From Flavobacteriaceae bacterium (GTDB lineage Bacteria > Bacteroidota > Bacteroidia > Flavobacteriales > Flavobacteriaceae): DNA of 11,034 nucleotides. The notes beneath the pieces were generated by a model that saw nothing but the letters and a program-made list of their open reading frames with translations, was not told where the DNA came from and did not search any database. The stretch is from assembly GCA_947482805.1 (NCBI GenBank), contig CANKLK010000064.1:1-11034 (forward strand), written 5' to 3'. Below, in pieces: positions 7,574 through 11,034 of the stretch. A program made the translations under genes and the position numbers. Position 1 is the first letter of the stretch; each line of letters starts with the position of its first letter.

Positions 7574-7594
7574 GAAATCGATTTCGTAAAATCG
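7574..7594. promoter_or_regulatory. Candidate operator in the gdhA leader (AAATCG/CGATTT elements)
   Basis: A perfect 12-bp palindrome GAAATCGATTTC (7574-7585) overlaps a second inverted repeat, CGATTT (7579-7584) with AAATCG (7589-7594). Three alternating copies of one hexamer thus lie just downstream of the gdhA -7 box, across the expected transcript start. This is a typical repressor position. The regulator is unknown; nitrogen control is an inference from the gene only. Confidence 0.45.
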
Positions 7595-7596
7595 CA

Positions 7597-7604
7597 CAAA
7601 TATA
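7597..7604 (-). promoter_or_regulatory. gdhA -7 promoter box (TATATTTG)
   Basis: Minus-strand TATATTTG is an exact TAnnTTTG match, 46 bases before the gdhA ATG. The expected transcript start is near 7590, giving a leader of about 40 bases that contains both palindromes described at 7552-7563 and 7574-7594. No convincing -33 element is seen. Confidence 0.65.
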
Positions 7605-7657
7605 CATTTTATTAAAAACGGAGGTGATACTTTTTTCTAAATTCTTATAATTTTTAT

Positions 7658-7673
7658 GTTTCTGTTAAGAAAC
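7658..7673. repeat. Inverted repeat between the gdhA and barrel-gene promoters
   Basis: GTTTCT (7658-7663) and AGAAAC (7668-7673) are perfect complements separated by four bases. The element lies about 55 bases upstream of the gdhA -7 box and about 105 upstream of the 7779 box, a plausible place for an activator or repressor of either gene. The rest of 7605-7778 is AT-rich with no gene that I can support. Confidence 0.35.
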
Positions 7674-7778
7674 TTTGAAGAAGACCTCAATTATTATCAC
7701 TTTTTAAATCGTTTAATTATTTTTTTGCATATAAATCAACTATTTTTTATTTTATTTTATAACTGATTGATGTTTTTA

Positions 7779-7786
7779 TATATTTG
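7779..7786 (+). promoter_or_regulatory. -7 promoter box (TATATTTG) of the barrel-protein gene
   Basis: TATATTTG is an exact TAnnTTTG match on the plus strand, 21-27 bases before the two candidate ATG codons at 7808 and 7814. Its terminal TTG (7784-7786) opens an in-frame extension that should be disregarded, because it lies upstream of the expected transcript start at about 7792. Confidence 0.65.
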
Positions 7787-7813
7787 TCGAGATTTGAACT
7801 AATTAGTATGCTA

Positions 7814-8596
7814 ATGCCTAAAAAATTTATCATAACTTTCCTTCTGTTATTTGGCTTGTCAAATAGCTTAAAGGCTCAATTCGGCTTTTCCCATGAAATA
7901 GGCGCTATCATTGGCCCTGTTGCTTTTCAATCAGATTATGGACAGCGTGGAGATTTATCTACTAACGCTGGTAATACAGGTTATGGAATAGGAATTATAC
8001 ATTACTTAAACTTTTCTTATAAAGCAGAGTGTAATTGCTATACTCCTGAAACTTATTTTAATGATCACTTCAAATTAAGAAGCGAGTTGTCTTATAATAA
8101 AACCGATTTACAGCATTATGGGAGATGGGTTGAGCCAAGCCGTACAGGTTTGTTAGCAACTCAATTAAGAGCAATGAAAGGTAGTACTGCTGTGACTAAT
8201 ATTGGTATGCAATTGGAATTTTTTCCATTAAGTATTAGAGAATATACAGCAACTTTAGGCTCGTTTGCGCCATTTATTAGTTTGGGAGGTCAATTTAGTT
8301 TTTACGATCCAAGAGCTTGGTCAGAACTTGGTCCATTGAATACGCCTATTTCAACGCCTATTAAATATTACAATGCAACAACAAGTCAAGGTGGAACTGT
8401 TTGGTCAATTGTATCTAGTATTGGGTGTAGATATAAATTAACGGAACTTTCCGATTTGATGGTCGATTTAAGATGGCAATATTATTATTCCAATTGGGTT
8501 GACGGTTTAAATCCTGATCCTACAATTTATACTGAAAATAAAGCCAATGATTGGAATGTTTGGTTTAATTTTGGGTATATATACTATCTTCAATAG
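7814..8596 (+). CDS. Predicted outer-membrane beta-barrel protein of unknown function (THC0290_0291-like)
   Basis: Predicted 260-residue exported protein. Residues 1-22 look like a signal peptide (MPKK, a hydrophobic core, then SLKAQ). The mature part alternates glycine and aromatic strands (HEIGAIIGPVAFQSDYG, GFAPF-like SFAPFISLGGQFSFY, LMVDLRWQYYYS) and ends in an aromatic strand, WFNFGYIYYLQ, as in outer-membrane barrels. Two cysteines lie close together at 73 and 75 (ECNCYTPE) and a third occurs near 208. It resembles a conserved Flavobacteriaceae family that I recall under the label THC0290_0291; this is memory, not a search. The start could be ATG 7808 or 7814; the second gives the cleaner signal peptide, and the TTG at 7784 lies inside the promoter box. 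It diverges from gdhA and converges on hflX. No function can be assigned. Confidence 0.8.
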   Translation: MPKKFIITFLLLFGLSNSLKAQFGFSHEIGAIIGPVAFQSDYGQRGDLSTNAGNTGYGIGIIHYLNFSYKAECNCYTPETYFNDHFKLRSELSYNKTDLQHYGRWVEPSRTGLLATQLRAMKGSTAVTNIGMQLEFFPLSIREYTATLGSFAPFISLGGQFSFYDPRAWSELGPLNTPISTPIKYYNATTSQGGTVWSIVSSIGCRYKLTELSDLMVDLRWQYYYSNWVDGLNPDPTIYTENKANDWNVWFNFGYIYYLQ

Positions 8597-8615
8597 AAAA
8601 AAGTTACTCTTTTTC
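8596..8615. terminator. Possible bidirectional terminator between convergent genes
   Basis: GAAAAAAG (8596-8603) and CTTTTTC (8609-8615) can form a seven-pair stem with one bulged A and a five-base loop. Both strands then end in an A/T run. It covers the last base of the barrel-gene TAG and the hflX stop codon (TAA on minus, 8604-8606). The stem is weak, so this is tentative. Confidence 0.3.
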
Positions 8616-9827
8616 GACAGCGTCTTTATAATCCGGATACAAGAATTTATTATAGGGAAATCTTGTAATGTGTATTTTTCTCACTGATTCATATACTTTT
8701 TCTCTGAACTCTTCGAAGTTCTCTTTATTAGTAGCCGAAATGAATAAAGTGTTTTTTTCTCCTACATTACTCATCCAAGTCGTTTTCCATTCGTCTAAAG
8801 TATAATGCTTTGTTGTTTTTTCGGTAATTAAATCATCGGCTTCTATTTCCTGATTTTTAAAAGCATCTATTTTATTAAAAACCATTATTGTAGGTTTATC
8901 ATTGCTCTTTATATCTTGCAAAATTTGATTCACAGAACTTATGTGTTCTTCAAAATCAGGGTGAGAAATATCAACAACGTGTAATAATAAATCCGCTTCA
9001 CGCACTTCATCGAGTGTACTTTTGAAAGAATCGACTAATTGTGTTGGCAATTTTCTAATAAATCCAACGGTGTCTGAAAGCAAAAAAGGCAAATTCTTAA
9101 TAACTACTTTACGAACAGTAGTATCCAGAGTTGCAAATAATTTATTTTCAACAAACACTTCGCTTTTACTAATTACATTCATCAAAGTAGATTTTCCAAC
9201 ATTAGTGTAACCAACCAATGCTACACGAACCATAGCACCACGATTTCCTCGTTGTACAGACATTTGTTTGTCGATGGTTTTTATTTTTTCTTTTAGTAAA
9301 GCTATTCGATCACGAACAATTCTTCTATCGGTTTCAATTTCTGTTTCTCCGGGTCCACGAAGACCAATTCCTCCTTTTTGTCGTTCTAAGTGCGTCCACA
9401 TACCGGAAAGTCTTGGCAATAAATATTGACATTGTGCTAGCTCTACTTGGGTTCTTGCATAGGAAGTTTCTGCTCTTTGGGCAAAAATATCCAGGATTAA
9501 ATTTGTTCTGTCCAACACTTTGCAATCAAGTATTTTCGAAATATTTTTTTGTTGAGATGGTGACAATTCATCATCAAAAATTACTGTAGAAATGTGCTTT
9601 TCTTTGATATATGAACTAATTTCATCCATTTTGCCTGTTCCTAAAAAAGTCTTGGGATTTGGCTTTTCTAATTTTTGAGAAAATCTTTTAATTACCTCTC
9701 CTCCTGCAGTATAGGTTAAAAACTCTAATTCGTCCAGATATTCTGTTAACTTCTCTTCATTTTGATTTTGCGTAACAATTCCAACAACTACGGTTCTTTC
9801 AAAATTAATAATTTCTTTTTCTAACAT
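8604..9827 (-). CDS. hflX: Ribosome-associated GTPase HflX
   Basis: GTPase of the Obg/HflX group that binds the 50S subunit and in studied bacteria splits stalled or stress-inactivated 70S ribosomes. The 407 residues are family-typical. The N-terminal HflX domain covers about 1-195 and contains the glycine-rich signature GIGLRGPGETEIETDRR at 153-169. The G domain follows: P-loop GYTNVGKS at 206-213, switch II DTVG at 252-255, NKID at 318-321 and SAT at 364-366, then a short C-terminal tail rich in charged residues. All GTP-binding motifs are intact. The start is ATG 9825-9827, with a -7 box 18 bases upstream. It converges on the barrel-protein gene with a 7-base gap and diverges from the secreted-protein gene. 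There is no hfq or hflKC neighbour as in E. coli, so it appears to be a single-gene transcript. Confidence 0.96.
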   Translation of the reverse strand: MLEKEIINFERTVVVGIVTQNQNEEKLTEYLDELEFLTYTAGGEVIKRFSQKLEKPNPKTFLGTGKMDEISSYIKEKHISTVIFDDELSPSQQKNISKILDCKVLDRTNLILDIFAQRAETSYARTQVELAQCQYLLPRLSGMWTHLERQKGGIGLRGPGETEIETDRRIVRDRIALLKEKIKTIDKQMSVQRGNRGAMVRVALVGYTNVGKSTLMNVISKSEVFVENKLFATLDTTVRKVVIKNLPFLLSDTVGFIRKLPTQLVDSFKSTLDEVREADLLLHVVDISHPDFEEHISSVNQILQDIKSNDKPTIMVFNKIDAFKNQEIEADDLITEKTTKHYTLDEWKTTWMSNVGEKNTLFISATNKENFEEFREKVYESVRKIHITRFPYNKFLYPDYKDAVEKE

Positions 9828-9844
9828 GTCTTTTTATTCTTTGG

Positions 9845-9852
9845 CAAAATTA
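9845..9852 (-). promoter_or_regulatory. hflX -7 promoter box (TAATTTTG)
   Basis: Minus-strand TAATTTTG is an exact TAnnTTTG match, 18 bases before the hflX ATG. The expected leader is about 10-14 bases. No clear -33 box is seen. Upstream, at 9884-9901, TTAATGAT occurs twice with a 10-base period. Confidence 0.6.
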
Positions 9853-9936
9853 GACATTTGAGAATTATAAAATCATAAAATTGTTAATGATTCTTAATGA
9901 TAGTTATAATTGATATTGTTGAATATGTGATTTTTC

Positions 9937-9970
9937 TAAACAATTCATTAACAATATATAAACAATTCAT
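9937..9970 (+). repeat. 12-base direct repeat, 22-bp period, upstream of the secreted-protein promoter
   Basis: TAAACAATTCAT occurs identically at 9937-9948 and 9959-9970. The period is 22 bp, about two helical turns, and the second copy ends 9 bases upstream of the -7 box at 9980. This placement fits tandem activator sites. There is no proof of function. Confidence 0.6.
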
Positions 9971-9979
9971 AAATTTTAT

Positions 9980-9987
9980 TAAATTTG
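9980..9987 (+). promoter_or_regulatory. -7 promoter box (TAAATTTG) of the secreted-protein gene
   Basis: TAAATTTG is an exact TAnnTTTG match, 52 bases before the ATG at 10040. The expected transcript start is near 9994, giving an AT-rich leader of about 45 bases without a Shine-Dalgarno site. Confidence 0.55.
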
Positions 9988-10039
9988 GACTTCAAAATCC
10001 TAAACAAATTTTAATTAAATAACTCAAAATTTTCATTTT

Positions 10040-11034
10040 ATGAAAAAAATTACTTTACTACTGCTGTTTTTATTCTCCTCCATTAGCGGCTATTCACAGC
10101 TATCTCTAGAAGGTTTTGAAAACACCACAGGTCCTGATGCGTTTCCATCAACAAACTGGACTTTGGGAACTGGAAACTGGGCCGTTTTTGATAACGGTGT
10201 CAGCGGAGCAACAACTAATGTGCGCTGGGGAATTAATAGTGCTATAACTACGCCGGTTAGTGTATATCAGGGTGTTAACGCTGCTTATGTTGATAGGGAA
10301 AACATTAATGCTGGAAATACTTCTGAAGAATTTTTAGCTACTCCTCCTGTTCTTGTTCCAACTAATGGAGTGTTAAATTTTTACACAAGAATGAACACCA
10401 CTGGAAATCAAGGCACTATCTATCAAGTAAGAGTAGCTCCTGCAACAGCCTCACAAACCGATCCATTTGCTTATTCTTTAGTGCAACAATGGACAGAGGA
10501 TGAATTAATTGTCCCTACATCAAATTTTAATATTTATACAGAAAAAACAGTTGACTTATCTTCTTTTGCAACCCAATTCGTTTATGTCTCTTTTGTAAAA
10601 ATATTCTCCCAAACCGGATCTGGTATTGGTGGTGACAGATGGTTTATTGATAATGTAAGCATTGATTCACCTTGTTTAACTCCAACTGGATTAACTTTTT
10701 CTGCAATAACTTCAAATAGCGCAAGTCTAAACTGGGTAAATCCAAATGGGACTGGATCAGCTTCATATGAAATAGAAGTTGTACTTGCTTCAGGCGCTCC
10801 AACAGGAATACCAACTTATACAAATGTCACTTTCCCTTATGTAGTAACAGGATTACTTCCAAATACTGCTTATAAGTTTTATGTTAGAGCAAGATGTACA
10901 ACAGGTTTTGCAAGTCCTTGGTCAGTAGCTTCTGCGAACTTTACGACTAATGTTGCGCCTCCTATTTGTGGTGGTAATTTTGTTGATTCTGGAGGCACAA
11001 CGGGTAATTATGGTAACAATGCCGTAAATCTAAC
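10040..11034 (+). CDS. Secreted adhesin-like protein: choice-of-anchor J, fibronectin type III, CUB-like (3'-truncated)
   Basis: The first 331 residues of a large exported protein; the frame is open at the right edge. Residues 1-19 form a signal peptide (MKKITLLLLF through GYSQ). Residues about 22-209 look like a cleaved-adhesin/choice-of-anchor J jelly roll: SLEGFENTTGPDAFPSTNW near the start and GGDRWFIDNVSID at 197-209. A fibronectin type III domain follows at about 211-303 (PTGLTFSAITSNSASLNW, then GLLPNTAYKFYVRARC). At 310 a CUB-like domain appears to begin (CGGNFVDSGGTTGNYGNN). Proteins with this order in Flavobacteria usually end in a T9SS sorting domain, which is off the window, so export by the system that PorZ serves is an inference. 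ATG 10040 is the only start that keeps the signal peptide. Ligand and precise role cannot be told. Confidence 0.88.
   Translation, partial: MKKITLLLLFLFSSISGYSQLSLEGFENTTGPDAFPSTNWTLGTGNWAVFDNGVSGATTNVRWGINSAITTPVSVYQGVNAAYVDRENINAGNTSEEFLATPPVLVPTNGVLNFYTRMNTTGNQGTIYQVRVAPATASQTDPFAYSLVQQWTEDELIVPTSNFNIYTEKTVDLSSFATQFVYVSFVKIFSQTGSGIGGDRWFIDNVSIDSPCLTPTGLTFSAITSNSASLNWVNPNGTGSASYEIEVVLASGAPTGIPTYTNVTFPYVVTGLLPNTAYKFYVRARCTTGFASPWSVASANFTTNVAPPICGGNFVDSGGTTGNYGNNAVNL

Noticed and set aside
7620..7628. GGAGGTGAT, a perfect Shine-Dalgarno-like core on the plus strand
   Set aside because: No start codon lies at a usable distance; the next ATG is 28 bases further on. Bacteroidota rarely rely on this signal, and the other genes here lack it. 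Most likely chance.
7656..7766. Plus-strand frame of 36 codons in the gdhA/barrel intergenic region
   Set aside because: The composition is that of AT-rich spacer (Phe, Leu, Ile, Asn), with no recognisable motif, and it overlaps the inverted repeat and the region upstream of the 7779 promoter box.
9884..9901. TTAATGAT repeated with a 10-base period upstream of hflX
   Set aside because: Very short and AT-rich; easily expected by chance, so not listed as a separate regulatory feature.

Overview
The window looks like a core chromosomal segment of a Flavobacteriaceae bacterium, most probably Flavobacterium. Supporting signs are low GC (mid-30s percent by eye), promoter boxes of the Bacteroidota type TAnnTTTG upstream of most genes, no clear Shine-Dalgarno sites, a PorZ-type component of the type IX secretion system (T9SS), and a secreted multidomain protein of the kind this phylum exports. 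I see no insertion sequence, phage gene, CRISPR array, rRNA or tRNA gene.

Layout. Positions 1-2930 (minus) hold the first 976 codons of ileS (isoleucyl-tRNA synthetase), with the C-terminus off the left edge. Upstream on the same strand lie recO (3055-3768) and porZ (3804-6086). Transcription therefore runs porZ, recO, ileS, with a separate likely promoter for ileS. Next on the minus strand is gdhA (6207-7550, NADP-type glutamate dehydrogenase), closed by a clean intrinsic terminator at 6152-6180. A 263-base divergent regulatory region separates gdhA from a plus-strand gene for a small predicted outer-membrane beta-barrel protein of unknown role (7814-8596). That gene converges, with only 7 bases between stop codons, on hflX (8604-9827, minus), a ribosome-associated GTPase. 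A second divergent region (9828-10039) leads to a plus-strand gene for a secreted adhesin-like protein (10040 to the right edge, incomplete).

Most genes are housekeeping: translation (ileS, hflX), recombination repair (recO), nitrogen assimilation (gdhA) and T9SS surface assembly (porZ). No multi-gene undescribed system is evident. The best points for a second look are: (i) the IleS active-site HIGH motif is rearranged from HXGH to GXHH, a signature tied to strong mupirocin resistance in type 2 enzymes; (ii) two degenerate 7-bp tandem repeat arrays flank recO, one of them just upstream of the ileS -7 box and the other filling the porZ-recO gap; (iii) palindromes and inverted repeats sit between gdhA and the divergent barrel gene; (iv) a 12-base direct repeat with 22-bp period precedes the secreted-protein promoter; (v) in two genes, a longer reading frame from an upstream TTG is probably wrong because that TTG is the end of the -7 promoter box.
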